This document shows, one piece after another, positions 8,201-16,383 of a stretch of 22,369 bases of DNA; the first letter of the stretch is position 1, and each line of letters starts with the position of its first letter. Location of the stretch: NCBI GenBank assembly GCA_047635055.1, contig JBLIIJ010000065.1, forward strand, positions 1-22,369. The letters run 5' to 3'. The notes under the pieces are model-generated. The model had not been told where the DNA came from. It ran no database searches and saw only the letters and a list, made by a program, of their open reading frames with translations. The stretch comes from JAVJRN01 sp047635055 (GTDB taxonomy: Bacteria; Bacteroidota; Bacteroidia; Cytophagales; Cyclobacteriaceae). A program made the translations under genes and the position numbers.

Positions 8201-8898
8201 TCTATACTATTCAAAGACCACATATATGGATAAAAGGTTGTCTTAATCTTAGGATTTATTTTCTCGGTTCTGTACTTATTGATAAAATCAACAAGAGAAC
8301 CGTCTTTTGTAAAATCCGCCATATACCACTCAAATATTTGAGATAACTCCGCTTTTTTATTGACCTTAATAAACCAGTCCAAGTCTACTACATAGGTAGT
8401 GCGCTCACTTAGCTGCGCTTCTATTTTATCAGGCATATAAGCATCATCGGCAATTGGAGGGCAACCATCTGCAGCACAAACGAGTACAAAGTGTAATCTC
8501 GGATCAGGAAATTGCTTATAAAGTCTTCCCTTCTCCAATTCGTTTAAAGTCATTTTCTCACCCATAACCGTATTACTTCTTTTATCAAAAAAACCATCGA
8601 CTGCCAATGGACCTTCTATTGGATATAAATCAATGACTTGCTTGATCACTAAAATATTATAAGCGTTGATATAAAATGCTTTGATAAAATCCCCAGTCAC
8701 TCTTTTATTAGACAAATCGAATGACGCTATTTCCTCAACCAACTCATTAAGTTGTTGCGAATCTGATTTTAGTCTTTTATAATCGACTTTCCCTTCTCGA
8801 ACATATTCTTTTAAAAACACATCCTGCCTATCAAAAATATTTTGTGCCACAGAAGTCATCGTGACAAAAAATAACGCACCAAACAATAATTTCTTCAT
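8197..8898 (-). CDS. DUF547 secreted protein
   Basis: A 233-residue exported protein with a clear signal peptide (MKKLLFGALFFVTMTSVAQ) starting at ATG 8898. The mature part matches DUF547 (PF04784): FYINAYNILVI around residues 70-80, and HFVLVCAADGCPPI, whose Cys-x4-Cys-Pro segment is the hallmark of the family. DUF547 proteins have a circularly arranged papain/transglutaminase-like fold in some predictions, but the reaction is not established, so none is assigned. The gene is monocistronic here. It is divergent from the redox module at 9059 and separated from it by 160 bases that contain an inverted repeat, and its 3' side has the terminator at 8111-8132. Confidence 0.85.
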   Translation of the reverse strand: MKKLLFGALFFVTMTSVAQNIFDRQDVFLKEYVREGKVDYKRLKSDSQQLNELVEEIASFDLSNKRVTGDFIKAFYINAYNILVIKQVIDLYPIEGPLAVDGFFDKRSNTVMGEKMTLNELEKGRLYKQFPDPRLHFVLVCAADGCPPIADDAYMPDKIEAQLSERTTYVVDLDWFIKVNKKAELSQIFEWYMADFTKDGSLVDFINKYRTEKINPKIKTTFYPYMWSLNSID

Positions 8899-8966
8899 AT
8901 CTCAAATTATATATTTATATCTGATCAACGTCAATTATAATGCATAAGTTGAACTTGCTGTATTAT

Positions 8967-8984
8967 TTGTCAACCCTTTGACAT
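8967..8984. promoter_or_regulatory. Perfect inverted repeat, candidate operator
   Basis: TGTCAA-CCCT-TTGACA (8968-8983) is a perfect 6-bp inverted repeat with a 4-base spacer, extending to TTGTCAA/TTGACAT. The layout resembles sites of Rex (TTGTGAA-N4-TTCACAA) and of the Crp/Fnr family. It lies in the divergent region between the DUF547 gene and the NAD/FAD oxidoreductase, about 75 bases upstream of the latter's ATG. Its right half also contains a TTG that could act as a -33 element, with a weak TAACTTTC match at 9002-9009. Confidence 0.4.
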
Positions 8985-9058
8985 AGGTCTTCAATTATCG
9001 CTAACTTTCATGAACTGCCTTGTTGAACCCACTATTTTAGCTATCTAGCAATCGAAAT

Positions 9059-10390
9059 ATGCAAAACATCGTCATCATAGGAAATGGAATTGCCGGAATC
9101 ACCGCGGCAAGACATATCCGAAAATTGAGTGATTACAAGATCACGGTCATTTCTGGTGAAACGGATCATTTTTTCTCAAGAACAGCCCTCATGTATATCT
9201 ACATGGGACACATGAAGTATGAAAATACTAAACCATATGAAGACTGGTTTTGGAAAAAAAATCGCATCGATCTAAAACGTGCTTGGGTAAAAGAAATCGA
9301 TTACTCGGCTAAGTCATTAACCTTTGACGATGGAGAAACCATGTCATATGACCAGCTGTTATTCGCCACAGGTTCGGCATCCAACAAATTTGGTTGGCCT
9401 GGACAAGACTTAGAAGGTGTACAAGGATTGTACAATTATCAAGATCTAGAATTGATGGAAAAGAATACCGTCAATGTAAGGAATGCTGTCATTATTGGGG
9501 GCGGACTCATTGGTATTGAGATGGCTGAAATGCTCCATTCAAGAGGTATTCACGTAACTTATCTGATCAGAGAAAAGAATTTTTGGGGAAACGTCCTTCC
9601 TCAAGAGGAAGCGTTATTGATCAATAACCATTTGGCCGAACAAGGTATCGCGCTAAGGCAAGAAACTGAGCTAGAGGAAATCATTGATGATGGCGCTGGT
9701 CGAGTCAAAGCAATAAAAACAAAAAGTGGCGAAGTTATAGACTGCCAGTTCGTTGGTTTAACAGTAGGTGTTCATCCAAATATTGGCTTTTTAAAAGGAA
9801 ATGATCTGGAGACTGACAGAGGAATTCTTGTCAATGAATATCTAGAAACCAATCAAAAAGGCGTCTACGCACTTGGCGATTGTGCGCAGATGCGTGTAGC
9901 TCCGGCAGGAAGGCGACCTATTGAAGCTGTCTGGTATGTTGGGAGAATGATGGGAGAAACGGTGGCACATACGGTTGCTGGAAAACCGACTGTCTATAAG
10001 CCTGGAGTTTGGTTTAATTCAGCCAAATTCTTCGATATAGAATACCATAATTATGGTGTGGTTCCTGCGAGTTGTCCAGAAGGATTCGGAGCGTTTTACT
10101 GGGAATGTCATGACAAAAAGAAATGCATCAAAATCCTTTATGAAAAGTCAACATTTGCAGTGAAAGGAGTCAATATTTTTGGAATCAGAAACAGACACGA
10201 AATATGGGATGAATGGATAAAAAATAATCGCTCCTTAGATTATGTCATGGCCAATCTTCCAAAGGCCAATTTTGATCCCGAATTCTTCACCCATTGGGAA
10301 GGGGAAATTCAAGAAAAATTTAACATCACTTTTCCAGACAAGAAAGTAGGCGTTAGAAAAAAAAGTTTCCTCGAAAAAATATTAGGCTGA
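9059..10390 (+). CDS. NAD(P)/FAD-dependent oxidoreductase
   Basis: A 443-residue flavoprotein of the pyridine-nucleotide-disulfide/NirB-rubredoxin-reductase superfamily. The FAD-binding Rossmann motif is GNGIAG (8-13). The second, NAD(P)-binding motif GGGLIGIEMAE is near residue 147, and the FAD-contact motif YALGDCAQM is near 270. No CxxxxC redox-active disulfide is present, which argues against a thioredoxin-reductase or lipoamide-dehydrogenase role. The C-terminal 130 residues, containing clustered Cys and Trp in ASCPEGFGAFYWECHDKKK, are not a standard dimerisation domain. It is 30 bp upstream of a membrane iron-sulfur protein, so it probably passes electrons from NAD(P)H to that partner. 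The physiological acceptor is unknown. Confidence 0.88.
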   Translation: MQNIVIIGNGIAGITAARHIRKLSDYKITVISGETDHFFSRTALMYIYMGHMKYENTKPYEDWFWKKNRIDLKRAWVKEIDYSAKSLTFDDGETMSYDQLLFATGSASNKFGWPGQDLEGVQGLYNYQDLELMEKNTVNVRNAVIIGGGLIGIEMAEMLHSRGIHVTYLIREKNFWGNVLPQEEALLINNHLAEQGIALRQETELEEIIDDGAGRVKAIKTKSGEVIDCQFVGLTVGVHPNIGFLKGNDLETDRGILVNEYLETNQKGVYALGDCAQMRVAPAGRRPIEAVWYVGRMMGETVAHTVAGKPTVYKPGVWFNSAKFFDIEYHNYGVVPASCPEGFGAFYWECHDKKKCIKILYEKSTFAVKGVNIFGIRNRHEIWDEWIKNNRSLDYVMANLPKANFDPEFFTHWEGEIQEKFNITFPDKKVGVRKKSFLEKILG

Positions 10391-10420
10391 GATAAGCCAT
10401 CTAAATAGCATTAACACAAA

Positions 10421-11983
10421 ATGAAAATAATCAGATCTCTTGGCCTAGGAATATTTCTCTTCTCTTTCTTCCTTTTTCTAAGTATATTTTTTTTAGGTCA
10501 TTATAACCTTACAGAAACCACGTTTGACTCCATTGTCAAATCCGAACATCAAACCACACTAAAACCTGCTTTGATGGCTGTTTTTGGAGAAGACTTTAGT
10601 TTGAGTTCCGGTCTTGCGACGCAAATTTCCGGAGCTGTGGAAACAGTAAATGCCGAAATGCGTGCCGCTCAACAATGGGATAAAGTCATTTATGATGACT
10701 ATGTTGGTTCACTTACGCGAGCGTCCGTCTCAGGCACCATCGCAGACCACACCGTGCTTTTGTTCCTACTCATCTTTGGATTAGGAGTCATCGGTGCACT
10801 GATGTATCTATTACCGCAAGTAGAACTTTCCGGTCCTGCCGGAATCAAAAATAATGGCGTCTTTCACAATTCGCTAAACAATAGAGGTTGGTTGGGCATC
10901 ATGATTGGGACATTGCTTATCGTGTTCTACATCATGCTGTATTTTTATGATGCTTTCATCATGAACTGGATCATATTGGTAGACCCATTACAAAAGCTCA
11001 TTAATCCCAATGCCACTGCGAGTCAGTGGTTCTTATATGGCTTCCTTTATACGTTTGCCGTGTTGGTAATGGGCGTAAGAATGATCATCAAATACCGACA
11101 TAGTAAATACCAAATAATACGTACTAGCTCGGTGATGTTTTTTCAATTGGCCGTAGCTTTTTTAATTCCCGAAATACTGGTACGCTTGAATCAGCCATAT
11201 TTTGACTTCAAAAATATGTGGCCATTAGATTATGACTTTTTTGATGCTTGGCATGTTAATATGTTAACGCAAGAAGGCGGCTCTGTGGGAATATTCATGT
11301 TCGCTTGGGGGATCACATTGTTTACTGTCGGCGTTCCTGTTTTTGTTTTCTTTTTTGGAAAAAGATGGTACTGCTCTTGGGTATGCGGCTGTGGTGGATT
11401 AGCAGAAACTGCGGGAGATCCATTCAGACAATTATCCGATAAGTCATTGAAAGCATGGCAAATAGAACGCTATTTGATTCACATCGTCTTAGTCTTCGCT
11501 GTTATCATGACCGCCGCGATAATATATAATTTTGCAACTGCTACAAATACCATTTTTGGAATTGATACTTACACTTATCTACGCCAGCCGTATGGCTTTG
11601 CAATAGGATCCATTTTTTCTGGTGTAATTGGTACAGGTTTTTATCCTTTTTTAGGTAACCGTGCTTGGTGTCGATTTGGTTGTCCACTTGCCGCTTATTT
11701 AGGTTTTGTCCAGCGCTTCAAGTCAAAGTTCAGAATCACCACGAATGGTGGTCAATGCATCTCTTGTGGGAACTGTTCTACTTACTGTGAAATGGGAATA
11801 GATGTAAGAGCATACGCCCAAAAGGGTCAAAACATCATAAGATCATCTTGTGTGGGTTGCGGCGTTTGCTCCTCCGTTTGTCCAAGAGGTGTGCTGAACC
11901 TAGAAAACAAGGATGAGGATGGCAGATTCAACCTACCAATAATAATCGGTAACGATAGTATTTCCATTAATGCTGACTCATAA
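10421..11983 (+). CDS. Membrane polyferredoxin, NosR/NapH/CcoG-like
   Basis: A 520-residue membrane iron-sulfur protein. An N-terminal helix (about 5-27) is followed by an extracytoplasmic stretch of about 80 residues, then several helices at roughly 110-130, 155-175, 200-220, 235-250, 290-310, 350-372 and 390-410. Paired Cys motifs typical of NapH/NosR proteins are present: C318-x3-C322 (WYCSWVCGC) and C417-x3-CP421 (WCRFGCP). Near the C-terminus lie two 4Fe-4S clusters: C446-x2-C449-x2-C452-x3-C456 and C477-x2-C480-x2-C483-x3-CP487. These features fit electron transfer between a cytoplasmic donor and the membrane or periplasm. It follows the NAD/FAD oxidoreductase by 30 bp; the pair is probably one module. 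No nos or nap gene is nearby, so a specific pathway cannot be assigned. Confidence 0.85.
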   Translation: MKIIRSLGLGIFLFSFFLFLSIFFLGHYNLTETTFDSIVKSEHQTTLKPALMAVFGEDFSLSSGLATQISGAVETVNAEMRAAQQWDKVIYDDYVGSLTRASVSGTIADHTVLLFLLIFGLGVIGALMYLLPQVELSGPAGIKNNGVFHNSLNNRGWLGIMIGTLLIVFYIMLYFYDAFIMNWIILVDPLQKLINPNATASQWFLYGFLYTFAVLVMGVRMIIKYRHSKYQIIRTSSVMFFQLAVAFLIPEILVRLNQPYFDFKNMWPLDYDFFDAWHVNMLTQEGGSVGIFMFAWGITLFTVGVPVFVFFFGKRWYCSWVCGCGGLAETAGDPFRQLSDKSLKAWQIERYLIHIVLVFAVIMTAAIIYNFATATNTIFGIDTYTYLRQPYGFAIGSIFSGVIGTGFYPFLGNRAWCRFGCPLAAYLGFVQRFKSKFRITTNGGQCISCGNCSTYCEMGIDVRAYAQKGQNIIRSSCVGCGVCSSVCPRGVLNLENKDEDGRFNLPIIIGNDSISINADS

Positions 11984-12037
11984 AATGAGCATGATACCCC
12001 AGCAGTCTAGCTTCCCCAACTAACCATCATTAATGAC

Positions 12038-12523
12038 ATGAAAAATGTAGCAGCATTTCTCTTTTGTATTCTCTCACTAAGTTCTTTTGGTCAAAAACTA
12101 TCGGTGGCCATTGTCGCTTCAGACTATAATAAGTCCTATGAGTTTTACACCACAATTCTGGGTATGGAAAAGTCAAATTCTTTTGGTTTGGATGACGCTC
12201 AAGGCAAAAGAACAGGGTTAACCAATAGTCTCCCTTTTGACGTCACTGTGATGAAAATGGAGGCAACTGCTGACGATATTGAGTGGAAACTGCTGACTTT
12301 TAAGAAAGAAGGCACTCACCCAAAACAGCAATACATTCATGATGATACGGGCGTGCAGTACGTGACCATTTTCGTAGAGGATACTCGGCCATTCCAAAAG
12401 CGAATCAAAAAGAACAATATCAAGCTTTTGGGAGACACACCTATCAAACTCGATGACGGCAGAACTTTTCTCTTGATCCAAGATCCCGATGGCTTGTTTA
12501 TCGAAATTATTGGACCGGAGTAA
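12038..12523 (+). CDS. Exported VOC-superfamily (glyoxalase-like) protein
   Basis: A 161-residue protein with a signal peptide (MKNVAAFLFCILSLSSFGQ) and a single vicinal-oxygen-chelate domain (about 22-160). The domain starts with LSVAIVASDYNKSYEFYTTILGM and ends with the usual DPDGLFIEIIGPE, whose Glu is a common metal ligand in this fold. Members include glyoxalase I, ring-cleavage dioxygenases and antibiotic-binding proteins. Export to the periplasm is less usual for this fold, and nothing here indicates the substrate. It lies 55 bp downstream of the polyferredoxin and may be part of the same transcript, though no functional link is apparent. Confidence 0.85.
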   Translation: MKNVAAFLFCILSLSSFGQKLSVAIVASDYNKSYEFYTTILGMEKSNSFGLDDAQGKRTGLTNSLPFDVTVMKMEATADDIEWKLLTFKKEGTHPKQQYIHDDTGVQYVTIFVEDTRPFQKRIKKNNIKLLGDTPIKLDDGRTFLLIQDPDGLFIEIIGPE

Positions 12524-12592
12524 CTTTTTCATCAAACCATTCCATCGTTTTTGGCTTAGTTGTTGTCTTGTAAAGGAAACCACTGCCCAATT

Positions 12593-13078
12593 ATGCGCTC
12601 AATAATCATTCTACTAATCCTTATTCTTCTGGTAAGCCTTTTTACTGCTTGTAATCCTTCACTTGATCATCTTGAATCCGGTGAAGTAACCACAGAGTAT
12701 TTCATTGAAACAAACCAATCTTGTGGTTGGTGCGGTGGCACGAACTACTTCAACCTTACCAAAGGGAAGGCTACATTTAGCCACAACTATACTTGCAATG
12801 ATTATGAAGATATTCCTGTGAAAAAAATCACTATCTCTGATATGGAATGGACAAATTTGATTGCAAAACTTGATTTCGATGCATTTCAGCAAATTGATTT
12901 GCAAACTTGTGCTCTATGTGCAGATGGTTGCGATACAGAAATTATCATTAGTAAATCAGGATTAAGTCATCGTTTCACCTATGCTTGGCATGAGGCTGAA
13001 GAGTTGGCTAAAGTGCGTGATTTTTTAAACGTATTCGATTCTTTGAAAGCAACTAAGACTGCACAATTCTACAATTAA
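12593..13078 (+). CDS. Cysteine-rich lipoprotein of unknown function
   Basis: A 161-residue predicted lipoprotein starting at ATG 12593. The frame also reads back to 12560, but the 12593 start gives an ideal signal peptide with lipobox LFTAC (lipidated C20). The mature part has clustered cysteines: CGWC at 44-47, one Cys near 67, and C-x2-C-x3-C in TCALCADGCD around 104-112. They could form disulfides outside the cytoplasm or bind a metal. No family was recognised with confidence. It follows the VOC gene by 69 bp on the same strand. Confidence 0.75.
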   Translation: MRSIIILLILILLVSLFTACNPSLDHLESGEVTTEYFIETNQSCGWCGGTNYFNLTKGKATFSHNYTCNDYEDIPVKKITISDMEWTNLIAKLDFDAFQQIDLQTCALCADGCDTEIIISKSGLSHRFTYAWHEAEELAKVRDFLNVFDSLKATKTAQFYN

Positions 13079-13084
13079 TTATAG

Positions 13085-13108
13085 GAAGGCAACCTTCGCC
13101 CATTTTTT
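13085..13108 (+). terminator. Possible weak terminator
   Basis: GAAGG (13085-13089) and CCTTC (13093-13097) form a short stem with a 3-base loop, followed after five bases by a six-T run. It begins seven bases after the lipoprotein stop. The stem is short and set back from the T run, so activity is uncertain. Confidence 0.3.
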
Positions 13109-13138
13109 CTATCATTAAGCGGACTACCCATATTTGAC

Positions 13139-13822
13139 ATGCAATCCACTACTCATTTTTTCAGCTCTTTATTCGTTAACCTTCTCTTTCTAATCGTTTT
13201 CACTTCTTGCATTGACGAAGACACAGGCGTTACGCTTGTTGGGTCAGATAACATTATTTCTGAAGCTCGGCAGGCAGCTGGTTTTAAGGAGATTAATATT
13301 TCGGGCGTTTTGGCCGTCGACATTCGCTATGGAGAAGAGTACAGTGTCACTGTTCGAGCAAATGACAATATTATCAGTAGAATTACCACAGAAACTAGCT
13401 TGGAAAGAATCTCTATTCGCTTAGCTACGGACAACAATAGCCTTGAAAACATAATCGCTGAGGTTGTCATTATTACTCCCGAGCTCGTGAAAATCACTAA
13501 TGAAGGGATTTCTACGATTGATTTGTCAGGATTCGAACAACTATCAACATTGACTATCCAAAGTCAGGGCATTGGTAATATAACTGCCACTGGATCTGTG
13601 GTTGATCTAAGTTTAACATTGACTGGAATTGGTTCTTATTCGGGTTTTGACTTCATAGCAGACCAGTGTGAAATTGACTTAGAAGGCATTGGCAGTGCCG
13701 AAGTAACTGCCAAGGAGTCTTTAACTGGTTCTTTAAAAGGTATTGGAAACCTCTCCTACAAAGGAGATGCAGATGTTCAAATCAATGATTCGGGTATTGG
13801 CACAGTGGTGAATGCTAATTAA
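13139..13822 (+). CDS. DUF2807 (GIN domain) lipoprotein
   Basis: A 227-residue predicted lipoprotein. The signal peptide ends in lipobox VFTSC (C24). The mature protein matches the putative auto-transporter adhesin head GIN domain (DUF2807, PF10988). It opens with FKEINISGVLAVDIRYGEEYSVTV and then has repeated Gly-Ile-Gly turns (SQGIGNITATG, TGIGSYSGF, EGIGSAEV, KGIGNLSYKG, SGIGTV) that mark the successive rungs of a right-handed beta-helix. Such proteins are abundant on Bacteroidota surfaces; their ligands are mostly unknown. Its stop overlaps by four bases the stop of the convergent small membrane-protein gene. Confidence 0.85.
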   Translation: MQSTTHFFSSLFVNLLFLIVFTSCIDEDTGVTLVGSDNIISEARQAAGFKEINISGVLAVDIRYGEEYSVTVRANDNIISRITTETSLERISIRLATDNNSLENIIAEVVIITPELVKITNEGISTIDLSGFEQLSTLTIQSQGIGNITATGSVVDLSLTLTGIGSYSGFDFIADQCEIDLEGIGSAEVTAKESLTGSLKGIGNLSYKGDADVQINDSGIGTVVNAN

Positions 13823-14052
13823 TCCTGATCCATTCTTATCCTAAACCGCACAGCGTCAATCATTAGACACAAACCTGCGATAAACAGAATCAACGCTAAA
13901 GTCCCTTGTGAAAACCAGTTCCAAAAAGTAGCACCCTCATATTTGAGTATCGTTACCGAAGTGATGTAGCTTATTCCAAAACCGGTTAATGCCGCTCCTG
14001 AACCTCCTCTTAAAAGCCATTGCCTTCTGTTTTTCTGATAATCTTTTCGCAT
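13819..14052 (-). CDS. Small two-helix membrane protein, unknown function
   Basis: A 77-residue protein with a basic N-terminus (MRKDYQKNRRQW) and two hydrophobic segments at about 17-34 and 46-65, ending in charged residues. The cytoplasmic ends predicted by the positive-inside rule are both termini. ATG at 14052 is 41 bases from the divergent TPR gene start at 14094. It was kept as real because codon usage is gene-like, both helices are well formed, and it exactly fills the gap between its neighbours. No family recognised. Confidence 0.65.
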   Translation of the reverse strand: MRKDYQKNRRQWLLRGGSGAALTGFGISYITSVTILKYEGATFWNWFSQGTLALILFIAGLCLMIDAVRFRIRMDQD

Positions 14053-14093
14053 TGCTATAGAACTTGGTTAATTATTTGCTTGTTTTGAATTGT

Positions 14094-14591
14094 ATGAGAA
14101 AAATAAGCCAAATACTTTCCACTATTTTTATAATGGCCTCCATGACCGCTTATGCGCAAGGGGAGAAAATCCTTGAAAAAGGGTATGAAAAATACCTCGA
14201 TGATGATTTTCAAGGTGCCATTATGGATTTTACCAAAGCTTTATCTTTTGACGATCAGAATGCGGAAGCCTATTATCTAAGAGGAGTTTGCAAATCTTCT
14301 CTAAGTCAAAAAAAAGAAGCAATGGAAGATTTGGACAAAGCCACCACCCTACAAAACGACTATCCAGAAGCATATTATGAAAAAGGCTATATCTACTTGA
14401 TTGATAAAAATGCCGAGTTAGCCATCAAAGAGTTTGATAAAGTCATTAAATACAACCCTGAGTTTGCGGAGGCATATGTAAGTCGCGGAACAGCAAACTG
14501 TATGCTTGAGAAGAAATCACTCGCCGATGCTGATTGGGCAATGGCCAAAAAACTGGGAGTCGATTATAGTGAATATATGGTCTGTGACTAG
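14094..14591 (+). CDS. Exported TPR protein
   Basis: A 165-residue protein starting at ATG 14094; an in-frame TTG at 14064 would add ten residues ahead of an otherwise complete signal peptide (MRKISQILSTIFIMASMTAYAQ). Three consecutive tetratricopeptide repeats span roughly residues 30-132, with the W/Y, G and A positions visible in GYEKYLDDDFQGAIMDFTKA, AEAYYLRGVCKSSLSQKKEA and PEAYYEKGYIYLIDKNAELA. TPR arrays form helical scaffolds for protein-protein contacts, here in the periplasm or outer membrane. Its stop overlaps by four bases that of the convergent FkbM gene. The partner is unknown. Confidence 0.85.
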   Translation: MRKISQILSTIFIMASMTAYAQGEKILEKGYEKYLDDDFQGAIMDFTKALSFDDQNAEAYYLRGVCKSSLSQKKEAMEDLDKATTLQNDYPEAYYEKGYIYLIDKNAELAIKEFDKVIKYNPEFAEAYVSRGTANCMLEKKSLADADWAMAKKLGVDYSEYMVCD

Positions 14592-15400
14592 TCCTTTTGC
14601 TTAACCCAAAAGAGATTAACATTCGTATTTAACGCAAGTAATTCTTTTTTATCCGCCCGAACCAAGGCACCTTCTACCAAGTAATGAGGAGAGTAATCAT
14701 AATCTAACAAAAGATCCAACAGACTTTCAGGGTTCAAGCCTCCTTTTCTCATGTATCCCGGAGAATATTCGGCAAGAATCAGTGGAACAGACGTTAATAA
14801 TTTTGTCGCTCCCCTAAATGCCATGAGCTCGAAACCTTCAATGTCGATTTTCACAAACTGGACTTTTCCAGTCTCTACCCTTTCCTTTATCAGAAATTCA
14901 TCGAGTGAAATTGTCGCCACCTCAAGAGACGGACCATCATTGATTGGCAGCAAAGAATGTCTACCAATATTGCTGTTTTTATAAAGATTAAGTTGAGCTT
15001 TCCCCTCTTTCTCCGCCACTGCCAGTTGGTGAGCGTAGACATTGATGTTATTATTAAGCGTAAGATTATGTCTCAAACATTCAAAATTCACTTCATCTGG
15101 TTCAAAAGCATGGATAGCTAAATATTTGGGGAATTTCTTACTCAACAAAACGCTATACCAGCCAACATTGGCACCAATGTCAATGTATATATCTCCTTTT
15201 TTTGGATTTAAATGTTTGAGTAAATAATCACTAAGATCCTCTTCATAGATGCCTAGTTTGTAGATTTTTCGACCTCCTCCATCCTCTGTCTTAAATTTTA
15301 TTTTAATATCATACTTCCTTGAGTAGGCTATCAAAAAAGGAATTCTCAAGATGAATCTTTTGAAAATATATTTAAAACTGTTTAGAAAATAATGCCCCAT
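14588..15400 (-). CDS. FkbM-family methyltransferase
   Basis: A 270-residue SAM-dependent methyltransferase. ATG at 15400 was chosen over a GTG at 15403. The SAM motif I is YIDIGANVGWYS (D74-G80), then FEPDEVNFECLRHNL as motif II, and the family-typical VKIDIEGFELMAFRGA with the metal/SAM-site acidic residue. The C-terminal part (LILAEYSPGYM) matches the FkbM/Methyltransf_21 family, which often methylates sugars or polyketide hydroxyls and is found in envelope polysaccharide clusters. No glycosyltransferase is nearby, so the substrate is open. It starts 20 bases after the stop of the DUF2461 gene on the same strand, and the two are probably co-transcribed. Confidence 0.88.
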   Translation of the reverse strand: MGHYFLNSFKYIFKRFILRIPFLIAYSRKYDIKIKFKTEDGGGRKIYKLGIYEEDLSDYLLKHLNPKKGDIYIDIGANVGWYSVLLSKKFPKYLAIHAFEPDEVNFECLRHNLTLNNNINVYAHQLAVAEKEGKAQLNLYKNSNIGRHSLLPINDGPSLEVATISLDEFLIKERVETGKVQFVKIDIEGFELMAFRGATKLLTSVPLILAEYSPGYMRKGGLNPESLLDLLLDYDYSPHYLVEGALVRADKKELLALNTNVNLFWVKQKD

Positions 15401-15420
15401 CACACGAATTGAAAAAGTTA

Positions 15421-16092
15421 TTAAATCAATGATACACCATTCAAATCTGTTATTAATATTTCTGTCATATAATCAAAAAAGGGACGCATTTTACTAAAAG
15501 TATTGCTGACGTTTAGCGCAAAATCTTTACTCGCGACCTCTTCGTCTGTGAACCTATGACGAACGATCATTTGTTTATATCTCAGCAACTCAATGGCTGG
15601 ATCTTCTTTATCAAACCCTTTAGGTGTCGTCTTGACCTGATCCCCTTGCAGTTCTCCAAATGTCTCGACAAAGGTACTATCCGATATGATCGCTTTTAAT
15701 GTCTCTGGTTCGTGAGAGATTTGCTTCCTTATATGAAGTAGATCCTGCGGGCTAGGCCCAAAAAAGCCGCCTCCAATTTGTGTGTTGCCGGGTTCAATAC
15801 TGAAGAAATAACCGCCTCTTCTATTTGCACCTAACCGCTGATAAGCACCGCTCCAATTACTTTTAAAAGGCGTTTTGTCCTTGCCAAATCTAACATCACG
15901 AAAAATCCGATAGATCTTATTTTTTGATTCGTCAATTTGATCATGAACGCTTATTGCATCAAAAACTAACTTAGAAAACCCTGTTATATCATCCTTGGCT
16001 GATAGGTACAAGTCCTTATGCTCGTTGAACCATTCACGATTGTTGTTTTGTCTTATTTGCTTTAAGAAGTAAAACGTTTGATTTAGATTCAT
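15421..16092 (-). CDS. DUF2461 family protein
   Basis: A protein of about 223 residues matching DUF2461 (TIGR02453 family). It opens with TFYFLKQIRQNNNREWFNEH and continues with KIYRIFRDVRFGKDKTPFKSN, YFFSIEPGNTQIGGGFFGPSP and RHRFTDEEV, all conserved in order. The start at ATG 16092 (MNLNQTFYF) is preferred because family members begin just before this helix; an in-frame ATG at 16137 would add 15 basic residues. The function is unknown. It is probably the first gene of a two-gene transcript with the FkbM methyltransferase. Confidence 0.85.
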   Translation of the reverse strand: MNLNQTFYFLKQIRQNNNREWFNEHKDLYLSAKDDITGFSKLVFDAISVHDQIDESKNKIYRIFRDVRFGKDKTPFKSNWSGAYQRLGANRRGGYFFSIEPGNTQIGGGFFGPSPQDLLHIRKQISHEPETLKAIISDSTFVETFGELQGDQVKTTPKGFDKEDPAIELLRYKQMIVRHRFTDEEVASKDFALNVSNTFSKMRPFFDYMTEILITDLNGVSLI

Positions 16093-16137
16093 TTTTAGAG
16101 GTCTAATTTTTATTCTGCCAAGAGAATGTTGATTCAT

Positions 16138-16383
16138 GCTAAAATCAACACAAATGCAATGTCAAATGATAAAATATGATCTGTTAATTTACAATCAAGC
16201 CTACCTTTCCAATTTTGATTTATGAATACTCAGTGAAAATAAACCTTAATTAATGTGTCGCATTTATAGCTTTAACTTAGCAAATTAAACTTGAAAATTT
16301 TATTTCTAACGTAATAGTTTATCATTTTAACATTCGGCATTAAGGTTCTACTATTACATCTTTGGTTTCCAAAATATTAATAG
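16138..16383. other. AT-rich intergenic region with no recognised feature
   Basis: These 246 bases between the DUF2461 gene and the beta-barrel pseudogene are AT-rich and contain no gene-like frame, strong hairpin or exact TAnnTTTG element. They probably once held the promoters of the two divergent genes. Confidence 0.5.

Noticed and set aside
12218..12583. A 121-codon minus-strand frame over the VOC gene
   Set aside because: It is antisense to a clear VOC domain with a signal peptide; no independent evidence.
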